From JADKIH01 sp031385005 (GTDB lineage: Bacteria; Bacteroidota; Bacteroidia; AKYH767-A; 2013-40CM-41-45), in NCBI GenBank assembly GCA_031385005.1, contig JANNBB010000013.1, forward strand, positions 62,001 through 126,000: DNA of 64,000 nucleotides. Direction: 5' to 3'. A program made the translations under genes and the position numbers. Every line of letters starts with the position of its first letter. The first letter of the stretch is position 1. The notes under the pieces are model-generated. The model ran no database searches. It saw only the letters and a program-made list of their open reading frames with translations, and was not told the DNA's origin. This document shows positions 8,173-16,683 of this stretch, piece by piece.

Positions 8173-8838
8173 ATGAAAATCAGATCTACATTAATTCTCG
8201 CTATCGGCGGGCTTTTCATAGCCCAGCTATTTTCCTCTTGCAACACCTCGTTTGATATTACCAAGCGTCGTTACAACAAAGGTTTCTTCATCGATGTCAG
8301 TTCCAATGAAGTGAAAAAAACAGACAATAAAAATGTTGCAGTAAACAACAATACTCCGGTAGAAAAAATTTCTCCCACTGCTCCAGTTCAACTTAGCGTT
8401 GCAGAAAATATTGCTTCAAGCATTAAAGAACAACAATCTATTGCAACATTAACTGCCAGCACCGACAACAAAATTGCTTCTACCGTTACTCCACGAATGG
8501 CTCGCAAGATCAACAAAGTACTTGCTACTTATGCCATGAATGAAACTCAAGTAGAAAAAAATGCCTCTGCATCTGTTACTGAAGCAGCAAAAGACACAAA
8601 AGATTCTAAAGCAACAAAATCGCACAAAAGCGGAAGCAAAAGTCAGCTCGTTGCTGTATTACTTGCCTTCTTCCTGGGTGGTTTAGGTATTCACCGTTTC
8701 TATTTAGGTTATACATGGCAAGGTGTTGTTCAACTTCTCACATTAGGTGGTTGCGGAGTTTGGGCACTTATTGACTTCATACGTATCCTCATCGGAGATC
8801 TGGGTCCGAAAGACGGCAATTACGACAAAACGCTTTAA
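8173..8838 (+). CDS. TM2 domain-containing lipoprotein-like membrane protein
   Basis: The C-terminal ~70 residues form a TM2 domain: a charged segment, then LVAVLLAFFLGGLGIHRFYLGY and a second helix with WALIDFIRIL ending near DGNYDKTL. The N-terminus (start at 8173, MKIRSTLILAIGG) is a hydrophobic signal ending in LFSSC, consistent with a lipobox. The middle ~120 residues are polar, low complexity. An in-frame start at 8104 would place 23 polar residues before the signal and is less likely. It is followed 13 bp later by a DUF2752 gene. Function unknown; TM2 proteins are widespread and poorly defined. Confidence 0.8.
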   Translation: MKIRSTLILAIGGLFIAQLFSSCNTSFDITKRRYNKGFFIDVSSNEVKKTDNKNVAVNNNTPVEKISPTAPVQLSVAENIASSIKEQQSIATLTASTDNKIASTVTPRMARKINKVLATYAMNETQVEKNASASVTEAAKDTKDSKATKSHKSGSKSQLVAVLLAFFLGGLGIHRFYLGYTWQGVVQLLTLGGCGVWALIDFIRILIGDLGPKDGNYDKTL

Positions 8839-8851
8839 TTAATATTTCCAA

Positions 8852-9151
8852 TTGATAAGGAAATATATAATAGTCAGCGGGCTTATACTGATACCAATTG
8901 TGTTATTAGTATTGCCCGCTGATTTTTTTGATACCGGTCAAAGTTTGTGTCTCTCCCAATTGTTAGCCGATACAGAATGTCCCGGCTGTGGAATGACCAG
9001 AAGCGCCATGCATTATATCCACCTCGATTTTGAAAAGGGATATAGTTTCAACAAACTAAGCGTAATCGTATTTCCAATTGTAATTTATTTATGGGCAATG
9101 GAAATTATCAAGTATATAAAATTGATCAGAAGAAGAGAAGAATCAAGATGA
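8852..9151 (+). CDS. DUF2752 membrane protein
   Basis: A 99-residue protein with the DUF2752 hallmark CPGCGMTRSAMHYIHLDFEK (residues ~47-66) between two hydrophobic helices (about 4-24 and 70-88). The start codon is TTG at 8852, 13 bp after the TM2 gene, so the two form one unit. DUF2752 proteins are small inner-membrane proteins of unknown function, commonly next to TM2 genes in Bacteroidota as I recall. No enzymatic residues are assignable beyond the CxxC. Confidence 0.8.
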   Translation: MIRKYIIVSGLILIPIVLLVLPADFFDTGQSLCLSQLLADTECPGCGMTRSAMHYIHLDFEKGYSFNKLSVIVFPIVIYLWAMEIIKYIKLIRRREESR

Positions 9152-9388
9152 TTGCAGATCGACAAGCGACAATTTATCTTAAGAAGTAGTCAAATTGGAG
9201 GACATTCACCAATTGTCAATATTTTATAAACAATTCAAAAACAAAATATTAAGTTGTTAATTTCATCTATTAACCGTTAATTTTTTTGTATTCGTATAGT
9301 ATATTATATATTAGTATTCTTTAAGATATTTCTTCCACAGAAAAATTATTAATCACAAACAATTTATAAACCATTAAATCAAAAAACC

Positions 9389-9946
9389 ATGAAAAAAATT
9401 ATTACATCAGTTATCGTAGCAATCAGTTTAATTAGTGTTTCATCTGTATCAAAAGCACAGGATGGAAGATTCTCTATCGGAGCAGAAATTGGACTTCCAA
9501 TGGGAGACTTTGGTGATGCTGCCGGACTTGGAATCGGTGGTTCAATTCGTTATGAAGCTCCTATGGGAGATAATATCGGACTTACAGGAACGGCAGGATA
9601 TATTTCTTTTGGCGGAAAAACTATTTCCGGTGTAAAACTAGAAAGTTCTTACCTCATTCCTTTACAAGCAGGTTTGAAATACTACTTCGATGAGCAACAA
9701 TCAGGTTTTTATGCACAGGCAGAACTAGGATTTCACATGTACAAATCCACTGAAGTTACCATTGATTTAGTTAACGGCACTTTTACTACTAAAGATAAAA
9801 CGAAAGCAGCATTCAGCTATGCTCCTGAAGTCGGTTATCACATGGAAAGCTTGGATTTGGGACTTCGTTATCAAATGGTTTCAACAGAAGGCAATACCAC
9901 TTCATACCTTGGAATACGCATTGCTTATGTATTAGGAGGAAATTAA
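9389..9946 (+). CDS. Outer-membrane beta-barrel protein
   Basis: A cleavable signal peptide (MKKIITSVIVAISLISVSS, cleavage after SKAQ) precedes a ~160-residue chain of alternating hydrophobic/polar strands rich in Gly and aromatic residues (FSIGAEIGLPMGDF, YYFDEQQSGFYAQAELGFH, LGLRYQM), ending LGIRIAYVLGGN. This is the small 8-strand porin-like barrel type. Length 185 residues. A strong terminator follows at 9964, so it is monocistronic. Ligand or function is not readable from sequence. Confidence 0.8.
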   Translation: MKKIITSVIVAISLISVSSVSKAQDGRFSIGAEIGLPMGDFGDAAGLGIGGSIRYEAPMGDNIGLTGTAGYISFGGKTISGVKLESSYLIPLQAGLKYYFDEQQSGFYAQAELGFHMYKSTEVTIDLVNGTFTTKDKTKAAFSYAPEVGYHMESLDLGLRYQMVSTEGNTTSYLGIRIAYVLGGN

Positions 9947-9963
9947 TCAGACTTACTTCATTG

Positions 9964-9991
9964 AAAGCTGCCTTCGGGCAGCTTTTTTTTT
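9964..9991 (+). terminator. Rho-independent terminator after the barrel gene
   Basis: AAAGCTGCC (9964-9972), UUCG tetraloop, GGCAGCTTT (9977-9985), then a T-run to 9990: a perfect 9-bp stem with a stable tetraloop. Confidence 0.9.
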
Positions 9992-10063
9992 ATCCTTACA
10001 CCATCTCATTTCAACAGAGATCAATTCAATTATTCTTATTTTCGCTTCTTATTAAAAAAAGAT

Positions 10064-11809
10064 ATGTTACGCTCTCATACCTGCGGTGAATTAACCCTGA
10101 AAAATGCAGGACAAAATGTTACGTTATGCGGCTGGATCCAGAAATCCAGGGATCTCGGTGGAATGACTTTTATCGATCTCCGCGATCGCTACGGAATTAC
10201 GCAATTGGTATTCAACATGGATATCAATGCTACACTCTGCGAACAAGCGCGAAAACTCGGCCGCGAATTTGTTCTTCGTGTAACAGGAAAAGTATGTGAA
10301 CGAAGCAGCAAAAATCCGAAAATGAATACCGGCGATATTGAAATTTTTGTCGACGAACTTTCTATTTTAAATGCATCGCAAACTCCTCCATTTACCATTG
10401 AAGAAGAAACCGATGGCGGCGACGACATTCGCATGAAATACAGGTATCTCGACATCCGAAGAAATACCGTTAAAGAGGCGTTAATTTTACGGGCAAAAAT
10501 TGCAACAGCAACACGCAACTATCTCAACAATGAAAATTTTGTTGAAATCGAAACGCCTGTTCTTATTAAATCCACTCCGGAAGGCGCCCGTGATTTTGTG
10601 GTTCCTTCAAGAATGAATCCCGGAGAGTTTTATGCTTTGCCACAATCTCCACAAACATTCAAGCAATTACTTATGGTTGCCGGAATGGATAAATACTATC
10701 AGATCGTTAAATGTTTCCGCGATGAAGATCTTCGCGCAGATCGTCAGCCCGAGTTTACACAAATCGACTGTGAGATGAGTTTTGTCGAACAGGAAGATAT
10801 TCTTCAAACATTCGAAGGACTGATCTTAAGTTTGTTTAAGTCAGTTAAAGGAATCGAAATCCCCAAACTGCAGCGTATGTCTTATGCCGATGCCATGCTT
10901 TATTATGGAAACGATAAGCCCGATACGCGATTTGAAATAATAATTAACGACCTAACCCAAACTGTCAAAGGAAAAAACTTTAAAGTATTCGACGATGCAG
11001 ATTCTGTTCTCGCTATTTCTGTTCCACATGCAGCGGCCTGGACACGCAAACAACTCGACGAACTTACCGAATGGGTAAAGCGACCGCAGATTGGAGCTAC
11101 CGGACTGATTTACGCACGATACAATAATGATGGAAGCATTAAATCTTCCGTCGACAAGTTTTATGGCGAAGACGATCTCCGGAAATGGGTAGAAGTTTGT
11201 AAATCCAACAAGAATGATTTAATACTTGTGCTGGCCGGAGAAACCTCAAAGGCAAGAAAGGCCATGAGTGAATTGCGTTTGGAAATCGGAAACCGACTTG
11301 GATTGAGAAAAAAAGATTCCTATTCTGCACTTTGGGTTGTCGATTTTCCCTTACTTGAATGGAGTGAAGAATCAAAACGCTGGCATGCCATGCATCACCC
11401 TTTTACTTCTCCTAAACCGGAAGATTTTAAATTGTTAAACGAAAATCCGGGACAAGTCAGAGCGAATGCTTACGATTTGGTAATTAACGGTGTTGAAGTC
11501 GGCGGCGGTTCCATTCGGATTCATAATCGCGAATTACAACAGCAAATGTTTAAGCTTCTCGGCTTTTCTGAAAAAGAAGCGCAGGAACAGTTCGGATTTT
11601 TAATGAATGCTTTTGAATTCGGTGCACCGCCACACGGTGGTATTGCTTTCGGATTAGACAGATTGTGTTCGCTTTTTGGCGGAGTTGATTCCATTCGGGA
11701 TTTTATCGCCTTCCCGAAAAACAATGCAGGTCGTGATGTGATGATTGATTCCCCATCACAGATATCCGAAGAGCAACTGAAAGAACTGAATATTAAATTG
11801 CGCGGGTAG
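10064..11809 (+). CDS. aspS: Aspartyl-tRNA synthetase
   Basis: Charges tRNA-Asp. Class II synthetase of the bacterial type (581 residues): N-terminal OB fold starting MLRSHTCGELTLKNAGQNVTLCGW, motif 2 with CFRDEDLRADRQPEFTQ, the bacterial insertion domain (about 280-400), and motif 3 GIAFGLDRLCSL. The C-terminal IRDFIAFPKN is the conserved end of the active-site domain. A near-match -7 element TATTTTCG lies at 10037-10044, without an obvious -33 box. Whether it is discriminating or non-discriminating cannot be settled here. Confidence 0.95.
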   Translation: MLRSHTCGELTLKNAGQNVTLCGWIQKSRDLGGMTFIDLRDRYGITQLVFNMDINATLCEQARKLGREFVLRVTGKVCERSSKNPKMNTGDIEIFVDELSILNASQTPPFTIEEETDGGDDIRMKYRYLDIRRNTVKEALILRAKIATATRNYLNNENFVEIETPVLIKSTPEGARDFVVPSRMNPGEFYALPQSPQTFKQLLMVAGMDKYYQIVKCFRDEDLRADRQPEFTQIDCEMSFVEQEDILQTFEGLILSLFKSVKGIEIPKLQRMSYADAMLYYGNDKPDTRFEIIINDLTQTVKGKNFKVFDDADSVLAISVPHAAAWTRKQLDELTEWVKRPQIGATGLIYARYNNDGSIKSSVDKFYGEDDLRKWVEVCKSNKNDLILVLAGETSKARKAMSELRLEIGNRLGLRKKDSYSALWVVDFPLLEWSEESKRWHAMHHPFTSPKPEDFKLLNENPGQVRANAYDLVINGVEVGGGSIRIHNRELQQQMFKLLGFSEKEAQEQFGFLMNAFEFGAPPHGGIAFGLDRLCSLFGGVDSIRDFIAFPKNNAGRDVMIDSPSQISEEQLKELNIKLRG

Positions 11810-11836
11810 TTTCTAAAAAACACATTCAAAACGGTT

Positions 11837-12829
11837 TCATTCCTTCAGCGTCAACTCCCCGTCGTTTTCTTTAATCATTCCAAACGGTTCGTTACTTACC
11901 AGGATGAAACTGTCGAGGTCTGCATAATCGGCCAACGAGCATAAACGCATGGCAGAAGAAATCCCTAACGTTGTTTCAACCATACAGCCAATCATAGTCT
12001 TTAATCCATTCTTTCTGGCTTCTTTGAGTAAACGAATGCCATTTATAAATCCACCGGCTTTCATTAGTTTCATATTGACTCCATCGAACGATTTTTTCAA
12101 TTCGCCAAAGTCAGCATGATCAGTCATCGATTCATCGCCGAATAATTCAAATGGACAATATTTTTTCAGATATTCTGATTCTTCTTTCATCGTTGCCGGC
12201 ATGGGCTGCTCTACCAATACCAATTCCATCCGTTTGATTTTTTCGAGCCAGTAGATGCACTGTTCGACGTCGGTAAAGGATTCATTCGCATCAACCATTA
12301 CCGGATTGGAACAAAAGCTCTTCAGGTGCTTGAGCGATTCATATGCGTCTTCGTGATTTACTTTTAATTTGATGAAAGGAAAGCGTTTTAGGTTGTTTTC
12401 TTCATAAAACTTTTTGAGCAACCCCGTTTCCATTATTGGAATCGTATAAGATGTAATTATTTTTTCCGGAGCTTCAATTCCCGTCAACTCGTAAAATGAT
12501 TTTTGCTGACGCTGCTCTTCTAACCTAAACCATGCCGACTCAATGGCAAATGCTAAAGAGTTAAAAACACCGGAAGATTGAATTATTTCTGCTACTGATT
12601 GAATGTTCCCCGGATTTTCCGGAAACAACTTGGTAAATCCGGAAAACTGTTCGATTCCTTTTTCGGCAGATTCATTGTAGCGGATGTTAGGAGCTGCTTC
12701 TCCTTTTCCGGAATAGCGGCCATCACTAACGGTAACAATTAGATTTGACTTCTGATTTGTGGCATTACGGGATATCTTCCAGGTATATTTCAGATCAAGC
12801 GTTACCTGTTCAATCTTCCATTGATACAT
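11837..12829 (-). CDS. Dipeptide epimerase (enolase superfamily)
   Basis: Likely L-Ala-D/L-Glu epimerase or a related dipeptide epimerase, used in recycling peptidoglycan peptides. The barrel-domain catalytic and metal ligands are visible: KLKVN (Lys of KxK), MVDANESF (Asp ligand), LVEQPMP (Glu ligand), GDESM (Asp ligand) and NMKLMKAGG (second Lys). It has 330 residues, at the short end of the family. Neighbours are not peptidoglycan genes, so substrate is inferred from family only; muconate cycloisomerase-type activity is the alternative. Confidence 0.85.
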   Translation of the reverse strand: MYQWKIEQVTLDLKYTWKISRNATNQKSNLIVTVSDGRYSGKGEAAPNIRYNESAEKGIEQFSGFTKLFPENPGNIQSVAEIIQSSGVFNSLAFAIESAWFRLEEQRQQKSFYELTGIEAPEKIITSYTIPIMETGLLKKFYEENNLKRFPFIKLKVNHEDAYESLKHLKSFCSNPVMVDANESFTDVEQCIYWLEKIKRMELVLVEQPMPATMKEESEYLKKYCPFELFGDESMTDHADFGELKKSFDGVNMKLMKAGGFINGIRLLKEARKNGLKTMIGCMVETTLGISSAMRLCSLADYADLDSFILVSNEPFGMIKENDGELTLKE

Positions 12830-12872
12830 GTTTGAATATTTATTTTGTTGATGATTCGGAAATATACATAAA

Positions 12873-12903
12873 ACAAAAATCCCTCGTTCTATTGAGCGAG
12901 GGA
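12873..12903 (-). terminator. Terminator of the 22-residue Lys/Ala peptide gene
   Basis: Read on minus: TCCCTCG (12903-12897), 10-base loop, CGAGGGA (12886-12880), then a T-rich tail from 12879. It lies 38 bp past the stop at 12941. Confidence 0.75.
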
Positions 12904-12940
12904 CTTTTGCAGACCGCTTGTTACAGCGGGAAGCGTTAGC

Positions 12941-13009
12941 TTACTTTCTCTTCTTAGCTGCTTTTTTAGCTTTCTTAGCTTTCTTAGCGGCTTTTTTTGC
13001 TTTTGCCAT
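12941..13009 (-). CDS. 22-residue Lys/Ala-rich peptide
   Basis: ATG at 13009 opens a 22-codon frame beginning MAKAKKAAKKAKK and ending in KKRK and TAA. Apart from Met it contains only Lys (13), Ala (7) and one Arg, like the tail of histone H1 or HU-type nucleoid proteins. It is a complete transcription unit: a promoter match with both boxes at 13043-13073 and a terminator at 12873-12903. A nucleic-acid-binding role is inferred from composition. It is too small for routine gene finding. Confidence 0.7.
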   Translation of the reverse strand: MAKAKKAAKKAKKAKKAAKKRK

Positions 13010-13042
13010 TGTTTTTAGTTTTTAAATTTGTTTATGACTACT

Positions 13043-13073
13043 CAAACATAATAAATATAAAAAGGTTACACAA
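13043..13073 (-). promoter_or_regulatory. Predicted promoter of the 22-residue peptide gene
   Basis: On minus: TTG (13073-13071), exactly 20 bp, TATGTTTG (13050-13043). Both boxes match TTG-N-TAnnTTTG without deviation. The start codon is 34 bp downstream of the -7 box. Confidence 0.65.
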
Positions 13074-13508
13074 TTCCGGATAAAAATCTTTTACACATTA
13101 AATTGTTGATTTCTGTTGATGCAAAAATCATCACATTCAACAACAATTTTCTTTCGATTAGAAAAAAACGAACTTCCTGAATAGTGCATGAACAGTGGTG
13201 TTCACGCATGTCGATAAAAAGTATTTCTAAAATTATTTTTTCAAATCGATGAAAATTATTTTTTCAGTTTTAGAGTTATCAACCGATCGTCACCGGAATT
13301 ATTTTTGGTTCAACTGTTCACATTTAATCATTTCGCGACCAGCTGAAAGGGAATTTTCGCCGACTTTTTCTTTTTCGCACGACATTTTATAACAAAGTGG
13401 AACCAAATCTTACATTTTTCTCCGAAGAAACACTGAACTTGTTTCTCTCACCGATGTATAATAGATAAGAATGTATTTTTTACTTTTGATTTTTAAGAAT
13501 AAACACTC
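13074..13508. other. 435-bp gene-free stretch upstream of the histidine kinase
   Basis: No coding frame with Bacteroidota-like composition seen on either strand. It holds a direct repeat of AAAATTATTTTTTCA (13228-13242 and about 13250-13264) and a perfect -7 match TACTTTTG at 13481-13488, 20 bp before the kinase start, without a -33 partner. Otherwise AT-rich and featureless. Confidence 0.5.
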
Positions 13509-15530
13509 ATGTTGTCCGGTTTCAAAGAAAAACTAAGAACAAAAGAACTTCGGAACTTCCGATTGCTCAATCTTGTCGCTGCGATAATTGTAATCGTACT
13601 GGGTTTTATTTTTGAGTCGGCATATCACGATGGATATATACTTATGACAGGGCTTGTATGCTCTACGATACTTACAGCCAATTATTTTTTCTCCTTTTAC
13701 AGTCCGCTTTACAAGAAAAACTTCTCCAATATTACCTTTGTATCGGTAATTCTTCTGCATTTCTGGGCTGTGTATGTCGCTTATGCCAGGAGTTTTTCCA
13801 TAGATGTCCTATTACCGGTTTCCATTTCAACATTTACATTTTCGTTGATTTTTAATCGATTTTATAAGAGTTTGATTTTCGTTTTCGTCATCACAACTTT
13901 TATGCTTTCGCTTATGCTCATTCAGCATAGCTGGCAATCACACTATACAATAACATTAATTGCCTTATATGCCGGCGCATTTCTGGCTGAAGAAATTTTA
14001 AAAAGGAAATCGGAGTTTTATTCTGAAATTCAGAAACAGGAGAAGAGATATGTTACCCTCGTTGAAAACATGAACGACGGACTCATTTACCTGGACACAA
14101 ACGACAAAATCGTTTATGTCAATGAAATGTTTTCGGAAATATCTGGCTTCAAGGCCGACGAGATACTCGATCGGGAAGAAAATTTCTTTAATTCTCATCA
14201 CACACAGGATGGTGACGAGTCTTTTATCCGAAAATTAAAAAAAGGGCAGGCTTTTAAAAGCGAAATTCGGATTTTAGATAAAATGAAAAACCTCATCTGG
14301 GTTCAGGTATCTGCAGCTCCACATTATGAAGAGGGAAGAAAAGAAGGTACCATTATCGTTTATACCGATATTTCTGCATTGAAGAATACACAACATGAGC
14401 TAAAGAAAAGAGAGGAAGGATATCGAACTTTCATCGAGCAAAGCGCTGTTGGAATCTGGAGAGCGGAATATTTATGCCCGATTCCCGTTAACCTTACCGT
14501 TTCTGAGCAGATCGATTTATTACTCGATACCGGAATTATTTCTGAATGCAATGAGTTTATGGCCTCCATGTATGGCTATCATTCATCTTCTGAATTAATC
14601 GGACGTAAGATTCGTGATTTTTACTACATCGAAAACAACTTCGATGAACAAAAAACCCGCGATTTAATGCACGATTTCATTTCGAACAATTACAAAATCA
14701 GCAATGCCGAATCTAAAGAACTCGATAAGCAAGGAAAACCCCGTTTCATGCTCAACAACAATATCGGTATTGTAGAAAATGATTGCGTGATTCGAACTTG
14801 GGGAGTTCAAACAGATATCACGGACAGAAAGCGTACAGAAAAGGAACTTACGGAAACCAATCATGAGCTTGATACTTTCTTTTATAAAGCATCTCACGAT
14901 CTTAAGGGTCCGCTCGCAAGTGTGATGGGTATTGTAAATCTTGCCCGTATGGAGAATGACAATGCGCTCATGGAAAAATATTTCGGCATGATAGAAACGA
15001 GCATCAAACGATTGGATCAGACACTCATGGATCTGATCGAATTGGCCAAAACCAGAAGAGGTTCTAACAAGCTTTCCGAAATGAATGTGCGTTCTCTTGT
15101 TGAAGAGATTCTGTATTCCTTAAGACATTTGCCTAATTTTGATAAGATCAAATTTGATTTAAAGATCGATCCGGAGATCGATCTTGTTGCCGATAAAGTT
15201 TTAGTCCTTTCCGTTTTTCAAAACCTGATTCACAATGCAATCAATTATTGCAACCGTCAGGCGCCCTGGATTCGTATTCAGATTATTTCATCCGGTAACG
15301 GCATCGAACTGGAAATATCCGATAACGGACAAGGTATTCCTGATAAAATAAAAAACAGAGTCTTCGAAATGTTTTACCGTGGAAATTCCGAATCCGGTGG
15401 ATCAGGACTTGGCCTCTTCATCGTTAAAAATGCATTGGAAAAACTAAAAGGTAAAATCAGCTTTCAAAGTTTGGAGGGACAAGGAACAACTTTTACGGTA
15501 TATATTCCCAGCGCAGCAGTTTTTGCTTAA
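13509..15530 (+). CDS. Membrane PAS-domain sensor histidine kinase
   Basis: Senses an unknown signal and autophosphorylates. Order: six or so hydrophobic helices (residues ~18-155), first PAS (~170-290, VENMNDGLIYLDTNDKIVYVN), second PAS (~300-445, with the DITDRKRTE exit motif), HisKA with phospho-accepting His463 in YKASHDLKGPLA, and a HATPase with N box NLIHNAINYC, G1 DNGQGIP and G2 GGSGLGLFIV. 673 residues, complete. No response regulator is adjacent; the orphan receivers at 6525-7382 are possible partners but this is guesswork. Confidence 0.92.
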   Translation: MLSGFKEKLRTKELRNFRLLNLVAAIIVIVLGFIFESAYHDGYILMTGLVCSTILTANYFFSFYSPLYKKNFSNITFVSVILLHFWAVYVAYARSFSIDVLLPVSISTFTFSLIFNRFYKSLIFVFVITTFMLSLMLIQHSWQSHYTITLIALYAGAFLAEEILKRKSEFYSEIQKQEKRYVTLVENMNDGLIYLDTNDKIVYVNEMFSEISGFKADEILDREENFFNSHHTQDGDESFIRKLKKGQAFKSEIRILDKMKNLIWVQVSAAPHYEEGRKEGTIIVYTDISALKNTQHELKKREEGYRTFIEQSAVGIWRAEYLCPIPVNLTVSEQIDLLLDTGIISECNEFMASMYGYHSSSELIGRKIRDFYYIENNFDEQKTRDLMHDFISNNYKISNAESKELDKQGKPRFMLNNNIGIVENDCVIRTWGVQTDITDRKRTEKELTETNHELDTFFYKASHDLKGPLASVMGIVNLARMENDNALMEKYFGMIETSIKRLDQTLMDLIELAKTRRGSNKLSEMNVRSLVEEILYSLRHLPNFDKIKFDLKIDPEIDLVADKVLVLSVFQNLIHNAINYCNRQAPWIRIQIISSGNGIELEISDNGQGIPDKIKNRVFEMFYRGNSESGGSGLGLFIVKNALEKLKGKISFQSLEGQGTTFTVYIPSAAVFA

Positions 15531-15542
15531 TATTGCAATACC

Positions 15543-15947
15543 ATGCTACTCAAAATCGAACATGTAGGAATTGCTGTAAACGATCTGGAAAAATCCAATT
15601 TACTTTATACTGCTCTACTCGGAATTAAACCGTATAAAACAGAAATCGTCGAACAAGAAGGTGTGAATGTTTCTTTTTTTACTTCCGGAGAAACCAAAAT
15701 CGAATTACTTCAGGCGACAAATGAAAACAGCCCGATCGCTAAGTTTATCGCCAAAAAGGGCGAAGGCATACATCACCTCGCATTTGCCGTAGAAGACATT
15801 GTTGCCTCCATGGCTGAACTAAAAAAATCCGGTTTCGAATTACTTTCCGATACCCCCAAACGTGGTGCCGACAATAAACTCATTTGTTTCCTCCACCCGA
15901 AAACCACCAATGGAGTGTTGATTGAGTTGTGCCAGGAGATTGGTTAA
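15543..15947 (+). CDS. mce: Methylmalonyl-CoA epimerase
   Basis: Interconverts (R)- and (S)-methylmalonyl-CoA in propionate/succinate metabolism. A VOC-fold protein of 134 residues: IEHVGIAVNDLEKS at the N-terminus (His ligand), QEGVNVSFF, KGEGIHHLAFAVEDI (second His ligand) and the C-terminal GVLIELCQ with the Glu ligand. It follows the kinase by 12 bp. The carboxyltransferase at 33356 would supply methylmalonyl-CoA in the same pathway if it is propionyl-CoA-specific. Confidence 0.9.
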   Translation: MLLKIEHVGIAVNDLEKSNLLYTALLGIKPYKTEIVEQEGVNVSFFTSGETKIELLQATNENSPIAKFIAKKGEGIHHLAFAVEDIVASMAELKKSGFELLSDTPKRGADNKLICFLHPKTTNGVLIELCQEIG

Positions 15948-16082
15948 TTCGCTAATTCGCTGATTTGTTAATTCGCTGATGATTTGAAATAGTTTTCAAT
16001 TCTTCACAAATAAAATAAAAGTTTTTAATTGAGCCATAGCAGAAGATAGTTCCATTAACTAATCAGCTAATTAACGAATTAG
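15944..16082. repeat. Imperfect inverted repeat between convergent genes
   Basis: Arms 15944-15972 and 16054-16082 are complementary at 25 of 29 positions (TTAATTCGCTAATTC type, itself internally repetitive). Each arm overlaps or abuts the stop codon of one of the two converging genes. Could act as a bidirectional terminator or be a low-complexity repeat family of this genome. Confidence 0.45.
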
Positions 16083-16683
16083 CAAAATTCACAAGATTAT
16101 CTATGAGATGAAATGCCGGTAAATTGACAGAACGGGCACCTTCAACATGCTGAGGAGAGTCGTCGATGAAACACGTATCGTTTATATCCAGTTGGCTATC
16201 AGCCAATACATACTGAAAAATCTCGGCATCCGGTTTGCGCATGTGAATTTTGTGCGACAAATACATTTTTTCAAAAAGATCGTCGAAAATGAATGTTCCG
16301 TATTGATCGATGATCATTTTACGATAAGCTTTTTCATGAATGGAATTTGTATTGCTTAGAAGAAACAAGCGATGGTCTTTCTTGAGCTCCTTCAATAAGC
16401 GAATATTTTCATCGGGCAAACCAATTAGTAGAGCATTCCATGCATCTCTTATCTGATCATCAGAAACTCCGATTTTAGTAATTGATCGGATCGCCGTAAA
16501 AAATTCCTGATCCGTAATTTTTCCTTTTTCCAAATCATCGAAAAGGGAAGTCTGATTTGCTTTGGAGTAAAGTAAATTTGATTCCTGAATGCCTAAATTC
16601 CTGAATGCCTCTATCGTTTTTGTATAGTCTATAGTGAGAATAACTCCACCGAGGTCGAAAATGATGTTTTTGTATTTTTTCAA
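16063..16683 (-). CDS. HAD superfamily phosphatase (YihX-like)
   Basis: 206 residues with motif I FDLGGVILTID, motif II SNTNSIH, motif III Lys in MRKPDAEIFQ and motif IV FIDDSPQHVEGAR. The second Asp of the usual DxD is replaced by Gly (DLGG); this occurs in the YihX/sugar-phosphate phosphatase branch, which keeps the nucleophile (Asp11). The start is TTG at 16683, overlapping the TGA of the upstream gene in TTGA, so translational coupling is likely. Substrate unknown. Confidence 0.85.
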   Translation of the reverse strand: MKKYKNIIFDLGGVILTIDYTKTIEAFRNLGIQESNLLYSKANQTSLFDDLEKGKITDQEFFTAIRSITKIGVSDDQIRDAWNALLIGLPDENIRLLKELKKDHRLFLLSNTNSIHEKAYRKMIIDQYGTFIFDDLFEKMYLSHKIHMRKPDAEIFQYVLADSQLDINDTCFIDDSPQHVEGARSVNLPAFHLIDNLVNFANSLIS

